Both the position numbers and the translations under genes were made by a program. Below are positions 23,675 to 35,554 of a stretch of 64,000 bases of DNA, one piece after another. The stretch's first letter is position 1. Each line of letters starts with the position of its first letter. The stretch is from contig JAJEKV010000011.1 of the NCBI GenBank assembly GCA_021234155.1, positions 2,857,294 to 2,921,293 of the forward strand, given 5' to 3'. The notes under the pieces were generated by a model that saw only the letters and a program-made list of their open reading frames with translations, had not been told where the DNA came from and made no database searches. The DNA comes from Isoetes taiwanensis (Eukaryota; Streptophyta; Lycopodiopsida; Isoetales; Isoetaceae).

Positions 23675-23866
23675 CACTACTATAAAAATAGGCAGAAATG
23701 GCACAAAAGTGATGTTTATGCTCCGCCTTTTTACGGAGCAGAAACGTCACTTTTATGCCATTTATGACGTTTCTGCTTTCCAAATGACACAAAAGACATT
23801 TATGCTCCGTAAAAAGGCGGAGCATAAACGTCACTTTTGTGCCATTTCTACCTATTTTTGTAGTAA
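23675..23866. mobile_element. palindromic MITE
   Basis: The left arm starts CACTACTATAAAAATAGG and the reverse complement of the right end starts ATTACTACAAAAATAGG. The arms stay paired for about 65 bp through GAAATGGCACAAAAGTGA and TATGCTCCGCCTTTTTACGG. The centre contains further nested palindromes built from TGACGTTT(A/C)TGC. Length is about 190 bp. The TIR start resembles CACTA-type MITEs, but no clean target duplication was seen. Confidence 0.8.
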
Positions 23867-25308
23867 TGATATAGTAGCTAGTTCATGCATCAGCAAAATT
23901 GTTAGGATAATCACAATTCTGATTTATATAGGTTAGACCGTGTTGAAAACCACGAGCACTCTGCCCCCTAGAAACCTCGCTTGTTTGTTTTTTTTCCTAA
24001 TTTCCCCCACAGGAGTCGAAAATGTTGAAGATATTGGGAGATCTTCCCAATATTAATTATATATGAGTTGATTGATAGATATTTTAAGCCATCATACAAG
24101 GTTATTTAAGACATGAATTTACCTATCTTTGAATGCCTTCCACCTAAGATGCCGTAATATAAGTGGTCACATTTTTTTCCTCCTTATGCAATTTCTCCAA
24201 TGAGTCTAGGGATGTCGACCTCTTATTAGAATGCGTTTATAATGTCTTACTTAATATACAATTTAAGATATGAGGATTGATATTCAAAGAAACTTTGCAC
24301 TTAAAGTTCTCCTCGACTGCTTATGCCTCCATAGATATATAATAAGCGATGGGAATTAGCACGTTGTAATTCCTTGACTCTGCACTGACTCAAGAATCTA
24401 GAGAAATGATTATTTAATTTTGAACCAAACTTAGGGAATCTTAAGGATTATTAAAGAATCTTATAAATTTTTTCACACTTATTCTGACTTCACACCAACT
24501 TTTACATTGTGAATTGAGTCGATAAAGGTTGTCATGGCAATTAATAATCACAAGACTGAGTAGCAAAATTTGATGTATGATAGAGCACCAACATGAAGAA
24601 TCTATATGAGAGCTCCCATAGAGAAAGTTTCATGAATATTTTATATAAAGCACTTTAAGCTTAGGGTTCCATATTAGATAACTTTGGTATTCATGACCTC
24701 TACAATCTGGTTTCCATCATAACTCACGATTTGGAGCCGGATTCAGGTGAAATTAGAAGCATTAAAAAGCTTTCTCAAAGAGCTTAGTATTGTGATCTGA
24801 TATAATTTTTGATCAATTTCTGAATCATAGGTTTTTTGTCTGTGAACTTTAGGATTCCTTGCCATGCAGAATTGTTACATAATTTCTATTTTTAACATTA
24901 TATTTTGATGAAATTTGAAGTGTTGGAAAGGTCTTATGGTTTTCTTATTGGGCCACGTTTGATCACATTTGCTGCCGATCCGCTGCCCCACAAAGCATGT
25001 TTTTATCTTATTGTAGTGGTTCTGCACAGGGGCTATATTTTATCATCCTTTTGGAGAATTTAGTATTGGAAGAGCAAGCAATTTTTGCACGTTTTGACAG
25101 TTCACAACTAAAGCTTTTCATAGCGACAAGAATCCTGAAAAATGCAGCATCTAGTCAAATTCTTTTTTACTTTCTTCAAGTAGGCTTGATCTGCTAGTTT
25201 TAAGTATTGGCATGTGTGCCTGGATTAGTCCCAACCTTATACCAGCCAGCTAGATAGATTTGGACTTCAGATATAAATCAACTGATTTTACAAGTATTTA
25301 TTGGTTTA
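23867..25308. other. no supported gene; possible upstream part of the VLIG-like locus
   Basis: An open frame at 24997-25197 shows no domain. If the MACPF exon has upstream exons or a promoter they may lie here, but I cannot identify them. Confidence 0.3.
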
Positions 25309-25480
25309 TTTTTTTTTATTTTTTTTTTATTTTTTTTGAAGGCAAGATATTTTTATTTTTATTAATAGTATGTAGTAAATACATTTATTTAAGGCTCCAA
25401 AATAGTTAGATAGCCTAAACGTGTCAACACGGGTGCTCAAAAGCCCAAGTGTGGCGGCAGAAAACAGAACCATTCTTAAA
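25309..25480 (-). mobile_element. L1 3' UTR fragment, minus strand
   Basis: A long T-rich run (25309-25345) is followed by GAAGGCAAGATATTTTTATT and GGCTCCAAAATAGTTAGATAG. The same order of motifs is at 32158-32260, so both are 3' ends of one L1 family. It sits just upstream of the splice acceptor at 25521-25522. Confidence 0.6.
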
Positions 25481-25522
25481 ACTCTTTGGTCTAATTTGGT
25501 CTAATTTCTTTCAAATTCACAG

Positions 25523-27119
25523 GAGGAGATGAAGGATGAGAGTGTGATAGCTTATGCTAGTGGGGGAGCTGCTCTTATTGGTTTCTCATTTCATGGTGAT
25601 AGGAACAAAAAGAGGCAACTCCTAGATGTTCCAAAGAAATGTAGCCTCATGGGTCCAACCCAATCCAGCACAGAATATCATTTTGAGTTTGAAAGCAAGA
25701 AGCAATGCCAGCAATACTCGACAAATGTGAGAGAAAATAGTTTCTCTATAAACCCAAAGGCTTCTTGGTTTCCCTTTGTGGGTCTAGAAGTTGGCACTTC
25801 CTCTTCACAACAAAGGGGCAGTGAAAATGTGTCAGAAACTATGCAGAAGGAAGTCTGTATAGTAAGTGCTACTTATGTTCCCATGAGGTCATTTAGAATT
25901 CCAGTTGATCAGATGCACCTAACTAAAGAAGCTGAAGATGAGGCACTCTTGATCGATAGTCCAGAAAAAGCAAAACAATTTCTAAGTAAATATAATTCTC
26001 ATATAGTTGATGGCATTTATGATCTTGGAGGTGTTTTCTATCGAGGCGTAAGTATCACAACAACAAAAGCTGTGCAAAAAGAATTGTTGATAGATGCTGC
26101 GAAAAAAACACTAGAACTTGAAGTTAAATTTCCAATTATTTGTACTGGGGCTGAAATAATTGGCTGTCAATATGTTGGATTGAATTTAGGAGCACATTCA
26201 CATAATTTATTTTCTAAGTCACAACGGACTTCCAGAAAGACCTGTACCAGTGAGACTTTCTCATTCATGTTAGGTCCAACTGCTAAAGATGTAGCAGAGT
26301 TTCATACTAAGATTCTAACGGACAAATCCAAATGGCATATAATTCATCATAGTAATAATGGATTTGTGCCTGTGTGGGAACTGATGATAAGGTCAGGGAA
26401 AAAGGATATGATTGGACCTGCTAATATGATTCGTCAAGAATGGCAATCTTCTGTTGCGAGCATTGCCCAACTGAACCCACAAGTACTTGAAATGTTGCGA
26501 CAGTCTAAAATTGACATTACTTTGCCTGCATCTCCGACTCGAGATGATGCAAAAGAACAACTGCTTAAGTTGATTTCCAAATTTCCACTTACTGCCTTTG
26601 AGGCAGGACATCCATCCAAAGCAGTGCAGTTACTTAGAAATGTATGGGAAACTGTATGTCAACACAAAAGCACTGATCTTAGGATCTATTTATTTGACCA
26701 GCCAAACTTTGTTAATCTCATAGAGTACATTGCAAAATCAACAGATAGGCAAACAGATTCTGGTAAAGAGTTTATTCGCCAGATATTGGATGGAAAGCTA
26801 TTGGAGACTTGTACTTCAATGCTAAGCCCTTGTGTCCTTGAGCTACTAAAAAAGCCTGTTGAACCTAGACGATCGCTTCAAAAGCGACAAATCATAAAGC
26901 CTAATGACTTGCCTCAATATCTTCAAACTTTGTTGGAAGAGAAAAGACTGGAGGGGCTTCAGAACAACATTGAGAAAGCAATCCAGGATTGCGTTGCTCA
27001 AAGCGACAAGGTTAAGGATGTAGTTAAGAAGCATGGATTTGGTGAAGATGGATATTGGGAAGGGTTAGAAACATTCTCAGAGGATGTTATCAAGGGCATA
27101 ATCAATGATCTTCAAGAAG
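25523..27119 (+). CDS. MACPF-like exon, likely N-terminal part of a VLIG-type giant GTPase gene
   Basis: A long uninterrupted exon. Either it begins at a splice acceptor (TTTCAAATTCACAG|GAGGAG, 25523) or translation starts at ATG 25529. As a single exon it would stop at 27128-27130 (533 aa from the ATG). The frame carries a degenerate MACPF signature YNSHIVDGIYDLGG at residues 155-168, compared with Y-G-T/S-H...GG in perforin/complement-type proteins. NGFVPVWELM near residue 285 is like the end of many MACPF domains. Residues about 300-530 look helical, ending GFGEDGYWEGLETF, which could be a small helical bundle. No signal peptide is visible. A donor-like CAAGAAG|GTTCGT at 27119/27120 would leave phase 1, matching the acceptor at 50475/50476, so joining to the VLIG exons is plausible. 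MACPF assignment is moderate; gene continuity is inference. Confidence 0.6.
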
Positions 27120-27130
27120 GTTCGTCATAA

Positions 27131-29430
27131 AGTTTTTCCTTTTTCAAACATGTATCTATAGAGCATTCATTTGTCCTATTTGGTGATATTCATTTGAACA
27201 AAGATATATTCCGTAGATTCTGTTAGATATAGTTATATACACACCAGTCAATCACATATCTAAAGCTACTCTTCCATACCATAATCTTCCACCTTCTCAT
27301 GTTTCTTGTTCTCTCTTTGGAACTCCTTAAGGCTTAGAAAACTCTCAATTCATTAACTTCTTTACATCATTAGTCGCAAACATACTTTTCACTCCCGTGC
27401 CTCAACTCCTTGGCTCTATCACTCTGTCTTTATTGCATGTCAAGACTCAGTGCAAATGGCAAGCTACTAGTATAACTCACCCTAATGCTTCCATTGGTTA
27501 CCCCCATTCTTAGCATGTGTTTAGAGCCACCTATATAGTTTATTTTGGCTGGTTGCTAATAATTCTACTGTTGCACTACTTTGCTAGTAAATATATTCCA
27601 AGGTTCACAACAAGGAAAGAAACTTATTATAATATATTATAAATGCCTCTCTATGCAGCCTCCTTTGTCCTCTTCGCTGCATTAATAAGTCAGAGTGCTA
27701 GACGCCAAGTATCCTATGGAACAAGCATATTCATCAAAGAAGTCGGTTCTTATTTCAAATGAGAATAAATGTGAGAATGCATCTATTCAAGCCAAGTGTT
27801 AGTCCATAATCTCTGATTTTCCTTGAACCTATTAAGCATTCCTTTGTTCTAAATTCCATCTGCGTAACAGTTTAACCTCCTTTTCACAATGTCAAAGAGC
27901 TAATAGTCCTAGATCTTTTCCCTACTAGGTGGCGACACTACTCTAATAGGTTGTGGAGTAGTTCTTAAGGCTTCTACGGTCCTGTTAGAAGGAATTATCA
28001 AGAAGTCAAACCTAGGGTTTATTATTAATATTTGACTTCAGAACTGCATCCTATAGTTAAGGATGTGGTTACCCCCTTAGTATATAAAATTCTCTCCATT
28101 TAAGATTCTATGTAGGAAACGCAAAATTTAGACGATCAAAAAGCCAGAGAAACAAGATCCCAGTAATTCAATCTTAGTAGCTTCTCGATGCTTCTCCTGC
28201 CACCACCCTCTTTGGCAACCCTTCTAGAAAGGTAATATTAATGCCTCATAGACCTTAGAGATATTAGTTCTAGAGCATCTCATTCTCATTAGAAAAAATA
28301 AAAACCACAATATAAAAAACGAACCCCACCCAACATAGTGTTGAACCCCTTAAAATTCCCCCATGCATGCATTCATCGTGATCTAAAGTATTCTTTTTAT
28401 TCTCTTAGTCCTGGACACTCATAAAAATATATTGACTTCTACATCCATATTTATAGATCATCAATAATAAGCAATAGCTTAGATCAACTTGAGCATCCTA
28501 AAGCTATCCTAGAATTGTTCCAAAATAGAAGGTCATAAAAAATAATAGCATTGATCACAAATAGAGGTGTTTGATCAGGAAATTTCTAAAATCTGTAAAT
28601 TTTGCTACAGGTAGGTGAACTTAGTAATTTTAGCTAGAGTGTCCTACATGCTGAAAACTTCTAGAGTTTTCAAAATAAAAAGTTATTAAAAGTTAGTAGC
28701 ATTGGTCATGAATAGAGGTGCTTCACAAAATAGAAAGTTTTCTAAATCAATGAATTTTGCTAGGGAATCAAGACTGTTATAGTCTCTAACAGAGTTTAGT
28801 TAATTAGCATGACACCTTAGCAGCTAGTTGCCAGTTGCCAATGAGGCCAACTCTAAAAGCTACATTCTATGAAATTTATGATTGACTAATTAACTAGCAT
28901 GGGCAAAACACCTATCCTATCCACCCATCTTTTTCTCAATTATGAAATACTCGGAATTGACACTCTAATCAAATACATATTCCAAGGTTCAAACTTCCTC
29001 TTCTCACTACGTACATTGTAAAGAAGGAAGAACACAAAAGGAAAAGTGAATAGACTACTTACATTTTGTTAATTAGGTTTTACAATTATAAAGTCTATAC
29101 AATCATTAGACAAATGTTTGGTATCAAATTCCATAGGATTTTCTTACGTCACCATTTTAATGAGCAATAGGAAACTATTATTCTTAGACCCAACTTCATG
29201 CTGACTCAAACATATAATAGATATATATACCGTCATGTATCTTCGGACTGTTTAATTTTAAAGACATATTTTATGTGTTTCAGAAATAACACCATTCAAA
29301 GAAGTTCCTACAATGCAAACCTTTGACAATTTTTGGAGCTTACATCAACTAGAAGGAACTAGTAGTATTTCAAAAGGTATGATTTTTACATCTTTCTACT
29401 TCTTGTACAATGATATCAAATCTCTAGAGT
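27131..29430. other. no gene; weak tandem duplication at 28510-28790
   Basis: The block containing AGCATTG(A/G)TCA-GAATAGAGGTG and ending AATTTTGCTA(C/G)GG occurs twice (about 28545-28610 and 28690-28770). Otherwise the sequence is AT-rich without features. Confidence 0.4.
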
Positions 29431-29436
29431 ATTGAA

Positions 29437-29635
29437 GAATAGAATAGAATAGAATAGAATAGACCAAGAATATTTCTCAAGGAGATGATGCCTACATAAG
29501 CCATGCTCATCTGCTTGGCAGCTATACCACTCTTTTGCATCATTATTTATATAACTTGCCTATAAGCAAGCACAAGCAAAAAACAAAAAGCATTTAACGT
29601 CCTAAAACTCGCAATAAGAATAGAATAGAATAGAC
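29437..29635 (-). repeat. two short (GAATA)n runs
   Basis: GAATAGAATAGAATAGAATA at 29439-29461 and AGAATAGAATAGAATAG near 29618-29633. They match the pentamer tail of the LINE family in minus orientation, and may be extremely 5'-truncated insertions consisting of tail only. Confidence 0.55.
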
Positions 29636-29668
29636 ATATAGTATAGGTATATGAGCTAAGTTACTAAC

Positions 29669-29920
29669 ATACGGTGCCCGGGGGATTCACATGTTTTGGG
29701 CGTACAAACCATGTGAGTTCTACTTGAGGGGTTTTTTTTACCATTTTACGTAGGCATACATACCATACTAGGGGTTTTTTAACCACTATTTGGGGTAAAC
29801 CATATACTTAAAGGGGTTAAAATAGCTTTCATAAGTCAGTATACTAGGGGGTTTTTTACTACCCCCTGAACGCAGATGGCATATCCCCTTTGTTATAAGT
29901 GAATCCCCCGGGATACGGTG
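29669..29920. mobile_element. hAT-like MITE with 8 bp target duplication
   Basis: The element 29677-29912 (236 bp) has perfect 14 bp terminal inverted repeats, CCCGGGGGATTCAC and GTGAATCCCCCGGG. It is flanked by identical ATACGGTG at 29669-29676 and 29913-29920. An 8 bp duplication is the hAT hallmark. It has no coding capacity. The interior has several GGGGTTTTTTA-type repeats (for example about 29740, 29770 and 29850). Confidence 0.88.
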
Positions 29921-31420
29921 CAACTTTATTTCATTTAATCATTTATTTACGCATTTCCTCCATCCATTGTATTATGCGCTTAATTGCAGTCGAAATTATT
30001 TTCAAGAATATCATCCCATAATCGTTCATTTCTTCCCACGACTTTACGTATTAAACATTTGTAACAAAAAATATATAGCCGGATACCTATCCAATTCTTG
30101 TTCCCTGCCCATTGACTTAAGCACCTCTATACAACTTAGCAATGTATCAAGTGGCCTTAGTGTGGCGGTAGGTAGGGGACTATTTCTTTCCTTCATTGAA
30201 GAATAGAATAGAATAGAATAGTTTTTTTAACGTCCACGGAGAAGAAAAACTTGTGTACATAAATATTATTTAAACTTCTTTCCGAAAAAAACGTGTTTCT
30301 TCTTATCATTCCCATCCCACATATGCACACATTGGCTTGATCGAATTGAGCTCTTGGCAGAAGATACAGATCTTCTTTTATTACATGAGTGGTACAAAAG
30401 TTTAGACCCAACTCCCCTTTCATTAAACAGCTAAGATATACGTACACTTCTTTGTCCTTACTAATTCCCTTTGAAGGGATTTGTTATTCACACTCCCCTG
30501 ATTTTTTACCTTTGATCGGGTTGAATGCTTACAATACCTTTGTTGTAATTGGTCTAACTAATGATGAGTCTGCGTCCATTTATAGCAATGCACCTTCCCA
30601 TAGTAAGTGCATATGGCAGGCCTTCTCTTAGAACACCTATACCTCATGGTGCAAAACAGTAAGTTGCTATTGTTTCCATCACCACCCCTAGATTTACTTT
30701 TCGTTATTATGCCTCCACTGGTGAACAAGCTTTATCCGTTTCCTGCCATAGATGTTTCTTTCCATTTGTTGGATCCTTTAGCTACACGCTCTTATTCTCC
30801 CCGATTTATGTCATATTAGATTATCCAACCGTTCCCTTCGTATGATTCTAATTCCTGCTTATTTATATTTTTAGTGTCTATGTTCTAATGTTACTTGAGA
30901 TTTTTAAATAAACTCAACTCTAAACAAAATTTTGTGCATTAAACTTTAAACTTTACACAAAGCCTTTTAGTATTTACTGGCAGAAGGATATTCAATTTGG
31001 TAAAATTTGTCAAATTCATACGATCCAACAAATTTCCATTATGATATATAAAAAAAAATTCTTGTAGACCATATCTCCAAGTTAGCTGCCATTACCAGCC
31101 TTATTGCATGCCTCCCTTGACATTGGTTTTGCTTGCCTAGCCATCATAGCCAAATTATAGTTAGACGCCTTGGATTGCCTCCCCACATTTGCTACATATT
31201 CTTGCCCACATCCTGCACTATCATACTATGATCACTCTACTTTTCCACTGCCCTTAGTTGTTCTACCAAATTGAAGCACAATATACAATTGTGCCCATCT
31301 TCAAACCCTGCCTCCTCATTCCTATTTGCCATGGTCCTATTATTGTCAGGATTTGTACTAGATACCCCACATCCAACATTGATTGTGCACGATGTAAGTG
31401 GCTACACTTCATGCAATATA
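29921..31420. other. no gene; LINE tail fragment at 30199-30240
   Basis: GAATAGAATAGAATAG followed by TTTTTTTAACGTCCACGGAG (about 30200-30240) is the last 40 bp of the LINE family in minus orientation. The rest holds no recognised gene; several open frames (30389, 30607, 31271) show no domain. Confidence 0.5.
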
Positions 31421-31424
31421 TGCG

Positions 31425-31964
31425 CTAGCCCCTTGGCTGACCGAAGGCCAACTTTCTTTTGAAGGTTGTCCAACAAAGGAACCATAGGCCTTTGAGACTA
31501 TCAAAGAGGGAAAGAGGGAGGTCCAAAAGTGTAGCAGTATCATCTGCCTCTACCACTGGAAAACCTAAGTTCCTGACATGAGGATCAGAAGCTCCACCTA
31601 GAGCCCAAAGGGTAGAACATTTGTTTGCATTAAGTCCAATACTAGATATGATCTCAAAACCCATAAGTATATTACAGAATGACTAGAAGCTAGCATCATC
31701 AAACCTGAGATCATGAAGATGTCATCAACATACTGCATAATAGAGAGCTTATCAGCTCCATCGGACAAAGTCAGTCCATTCAATGATCCCTCTGATACCC
31801 TAAGATTACTAATTTGGCTGGTACATGTCAAAACCTTCCTCCTTAAACACACACATTCATCACAAGGTTGCTGGTTGAACGACATCTTGATTTCTAGAGG
31901 TAGAGCTAATGGTTGCTCCTTGCGTGCCATCTTTGGATTGGGTCAAATTCTACCATCAATTCCT
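31425..31964 (-). pseudogene. L1-type reverse transcriptase fragment
   Basis: On the minus strand, about 31860-31700, the frame reads SEGSLNGLTLSDGADKLSIM followed by QYVDDIFMISG. The YVDD box is the reverse-transcriptase catalytic motif, preceded by the expected SDGADKLSI-Q pattern. A second frame (31664-31425) has GFEIISSIGLNANKCST, the F-xxxSGLxxNxxK motif that follows in L1. Frame breaks show an inactive relic. Confidence 0.75.
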
Positions 31965-32154
31965 TGACATAATCCTATCATGTTGTCGACCAACTAAGAT
32001 GTAAGCTTTCTACACATACTTCCCTTATTAACTGCACCTTTCCACCATTTCACCACTAGAGGGTATTTGTTGTAATATTTTGGATACTAACTCTATGCGA
32101 TAATTCAAATATATATATATCCCCTTCAAAAATACCATGCGATTTTATATTCTA

Positions 32155-32960
32155 TTTTTATTTTTTTTTAAAGGCAAGATATTTTATTAATAATAAATAT
32201 GGTTTACAAACCTTATTTATAAGCCCCTCAAAAGGCTAGATAGGAAATATTTGCACCACACCCAAGAGGGGATGAGGTGAAGAACTATCTAACCATGTAC
32301 TCAAATAACAGAAACTCTACATCTTCTGTGTTGCTGCTAGTACTACGACGGACCTACCTCTGTAAGCTCCTGCTTCTTCCTTCCAACAACACATACTAAA
32401 GGAGTATCCATTATTTTTTCCTCCCATTAGTAGCACTTCAATCCACCTTACCACTTGGGTGTCCAAATCAATAACCAGAGATAAGAATCTGAGGCCGGTG
32501 CAGTCATAACCAGATCAAACAAGGGACTATTCAAGGCCTAAGCCCTTGCTATGCATATGAGGGGCTCCGAGAGAGCAAACTTCATCCCATGCGTTAACTT
32601 GGCTTGCACTGTCATCCTTCATCGTGGTACTATAAGAGCCACTGCACTATCTTCCCACTATGTCGAACATCCAAGCCTACTTACTAGCATAGGTTAAACC
32701 TTTCTAGTGCTCCAACTGTACCCGGTCTCCCGCCCAAGGTTCATTTGGAACCTCATCCAATCTGCCCATTCTTTCACCAGTCTGCATCATCTGATCTTCC
32801 CCCACTGGGACAGGGGATGGCTACCAGCAAAGGAATATCATAGCCCTTATGCATTCCCAAGTGCAATAGGCTAATGTAGCCACATCCCTCAGGAATATAT
32901 AAGAATCTAGGCGGTTCCCTAGCTGTCTACGGGCTCAAAAACAATATCAGAGCACATAAC
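32155..32960 (-). mobile_element. L1 3' end with possible RNase H-like remnant, minus strand
   Basis: The T-run at 32158-32171 followed by AAAGGCAAGATATTTTATTA is homologous to the L1 3' UTR at 25309. Further up the minus strand, LSLVIDLDTQVVRWIE (about 32490-32440) resembles the DSQ-VV segment of the C-terminal RNase H domain of some plant L1 elements. Stops are frequent. The 5' boundary is not defined. Confidence 0.5.
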
Positions 32961-33395
32961 ACAGAAGCCCTAGTATACTATGTTAAGCACCGGGACTGAA
33001 AAATCGTGCTTTAAAACTGTTTATGATCCCTAGCATTAGCAAAACAGAACAGACACCATAAGCCATGAACTGCCTCGCATCTGCTAGTCAACACTGCCTT
33101 CAAACCATACTCACTAGCAGTAGCACAAAACCGACTCCTTACCTTGTCAAAGCCAGACAACAAAGCTAGAATACCAAGGCATCGGCCATACCTCAGACTT
33201 GACAGACCCGATTGCCACTCCTCTGAGTAAACCAAAGAAGAAGAAAGATGACCCGCTAATGCTAATGCTGATGATGTCGAAGATGCAGCAGCAGCTGATG
33301 CTGCTCTTCCAACCATCTGCACTATACGTGGAGTCTGCAAGCGCGTCGCCCTGTTTCCATCCCAGGGATGGCAAGTAGATTGCCATTCTTGTCAC
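32961..33395 (-). other. unidentified open frame, 33011-33340
   Basis: A 109 aa minus-strand frame (GRAASAAAASSTSSALALAG and more) has no recognisable domain. Its Ala/Ser run looks low-complexity, so I do not call a gene. Confidence 0.3.
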
Positions 33396-33401
33396 GTGGA
33401 A

Positions 33402-33652
33402 ACACTTAGAAAGCATTCTGCCCGGAGTGAAAACAATTGGAATGCTGACTAAATGATCCGGAATGATAGGTAAATGCTCCAGAATGCTAGTAAATATGCC
33501 AAAATGCAGGGTAAAGTGCTGCGGTAGAAGCTTGAAGCCGCCGGAGTAGAAGTTCATCGCAACAAACTTTTTTCAGTTAAGTTTCTTGATTTGAAACAGT
33601 GCCACATGGCACGGTGCTAATGGTGGACGCGGCAGAATGCCTTCTAAGTGTT
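33402..33652. mobile_element. MITE-like element with 20 bp terminal inverted repeats
   Basis: The left end CACTTAGAAAGCATTCTGCC (33403-33422) and the reverse complement of the right end CACTTAGAAGGCATTCTGCC (33631-33650) differ at one base; flanking AAA/TTT may extend the match. The element is about 250 bp, with AATGCTNNNNAAAT-type repeats inside and CAGTGCCACATGGCAC near the right end. That motif is close to CAGTGCCACATGGCAC in the Harbinger element at 3905. Superfamily and target duplication are unclear. Confidence 0.7.
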
Positions 33653-33959
33653 TTTTACGAGCATAGAATTCTCTTTCTTCTGCATTCTTATAGGATTCCT
33701 TTGTCATCCCCTCCTCCTGCGTCCCGATTTTAAGATACTCACATCAAAACTTGAGATACGTTCTTGCAGAAATCTCCTCGCTCAATCACCCAAATGCCGA
33801 ATCACCACCACCCAAATACCCCATTGCCTCAGTTTGGTTTAAAGAATATACCTTCCCTAGCAAATGAATTCAACATCAAGTTCTTGAACTGTATAGATCG
33901 TAGGCCATGATTTTCCTTTGATCTTTTTGCTTTAGGTATAGATTTTAGAACGTAGTGGT

Positions 33960-34430
33960 TTTCTTTTTTTTTAAAGAGCAAGGTGGTCTTTTATTCATTA
34001 ACTATAGAAATAGAATAATATAAAGATAAGAGTCAATCTTTCTCATAAGAGAAAAGATACGAGAGAAGATAAATTAGTAGAATCCCAACATTGAAAATAT
34101 AGGATAATGAGCAATTTCTAGTTTCAGCAAAAGTCGAAGACGACATGTAGTCACACAAAAGTGGAATAAGATAAATCATGGCCATCAAGGGGCTATAAAC
34201 CACACATATCCTCCATATAAACTTTAGAAAAAAACCATCCCCTTGAAGTTTGAAGTCCTACTTGGAATCTTGCTTGACAAACTTGATAAGGAACAAAAAT
34301 CATAGGAAACTAGCAGTAAGGCAGGCTTGGGGCAAAAGGGCAAGTTAGCAGCATATGCATATCCCGACCAATTAGGAAAAAGTTTGTCTCTTGACCCTAT
34401 CTCATTTGTGGGCATATGGAAAAACATGCC
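33960..34430 (-). mobile_element. L1-like 3' end, minus strand
   Basis: The T-run at 33963-33974 is followed by AAAGAGCAAGGTGGTCTTTT and ATTCATTAACTA, the same style as other plant L1 3' UTRs in this window. No coding motif is left. Confidence 0.45.
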
Positions 34431-34837
34431 ACATAACTAGCCAACAAGAGGACATCTTTTAAGGAACTTTCTTATCATCTCTTAGTTCATGCATAACCTA
34501 TATGTGCTTTGCTTCTCTTGTAAGTAAGTTTAGTAACTATTGCTACATAGTGCTCCACAAAACTCAAATGGATTATTGAAATCCCCAAACGTGCATTTCC
34601 AACATAACATATTATCTGATAGCAAATATGACAAATTGCGTAGCAAATGGGATTTGCAACAACTCCCTTTCAAGTTTATATTGATTCTAGAATGCCAATT
34701 TTGAGCGAAATAGTGATTTTGTTATGTGACAGAATGCGCTTGGAAACAGCCACTGGATTGAATCACTTATTATACCTAGTCATTGATTATAGCCTAAGCC
34801 AAAAAGAGCTCAATTTTTGTTGTATATTGATATATTG

Positions 34838-35375
34838 ATTCCCTTAGATTCCCTTAGATTTTATGAGATTGCCCTAGGTTCCCTTACATTATATGAGATT
34901 CTATAAAGATTCCCTTAGATACTCTAAGATTTCATCAACATTTTCTTAGATTCTCTTAGATTTTATGAAGATTCCTTTAGATCTCCCAGATTTTAAGAGA
35001 TTCCCTTAGGCTTGTAAATATTTTCCTAGATTCTCTTACATTTTATAAGATTTTCTTAGATTCTATTAGATTCTTCTGGATTCCTTTACATTCTAGAACT
35101 TTTTAGAACATTCTAAGACTTTTTGGAACATTCTAAGACTTTCAATATATTCTAGAACTTTCTGGAAGTATTTCCCTAGATTTCCTTACATTCCCGTAGA
35201 TTCCCCTACATTCTAGAACATTCTAAAACTTATTAGAACAATTTGGAACTTTCTGGAAGAATGTTCTTAGATCTCCCCCTAGATTCTCTTATGTCTAGAA
35301 CTTTCTAGAAGATTCTAGAACTTTCTAGAGCCTTCCAGAACATTCTAGAACTTTCTTGAACTAGCTAGAATGTCA
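34838..35375 (+). repeat. degenerate 10-15 bp tandem array ending in phased TTCnnGAA units
   Basis: The array begins with GATTCCCTTA units and turns into TTCTAGAACTT-type units. In 35293-35370 eight consecutive decamers fit TTCnnGAAnn with almost no deviation, which is the consensus of alternating inverted nGAAn heat-shock elements. The array may simply be a satellite, but its terminal part is a textbook HSE cluster. Confidence 0.8.
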
Positions 35376-35436
35376 TAGTCTATTTTATCTTAATGGGAAC
35401 ATTACCCTTAAGTGTACTTGAAACATAAATTATTTG

Positions 35437-35545
35437 TGGAACTAATGCTTGGTCTAGTGGTTAGAATGGGGGGTTGGGGGATCAATGGCCATGGTTCGAA
35501 TCCCCCACACAACATAAAAGTTTCAAAAGCCTTTTCCTAAGGGAT
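35437..35545 (+). mobile_element. tRNA-derived SINE head
   Basis: GGTCTAGTGGTTAGAATG (A-box-like, 35451-35468) and GGTTCGAATCC (B-box, 35493-35503) at tRNA-like spacing. The T-stem and acceptor do not pair, so this is not a tRNA gene. It leads directly into the CCGTAGGAT array. Confidence 0.65.
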
Positions 35546-35554
35546 GAGCATTCA

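Noticed and set aside
24997-25197. Upstream exon of the MACPF-like gene
   Set aside because: The frame is open, but I see no donor site in a suitable phase and no family resemblance.
35437-35515. Candidate tRNA gene
   Set aside because: A and B boxes are present, but T-stem and acceptor pairing fail and no anticodon stem can be drawn. A SINE head explains it better.
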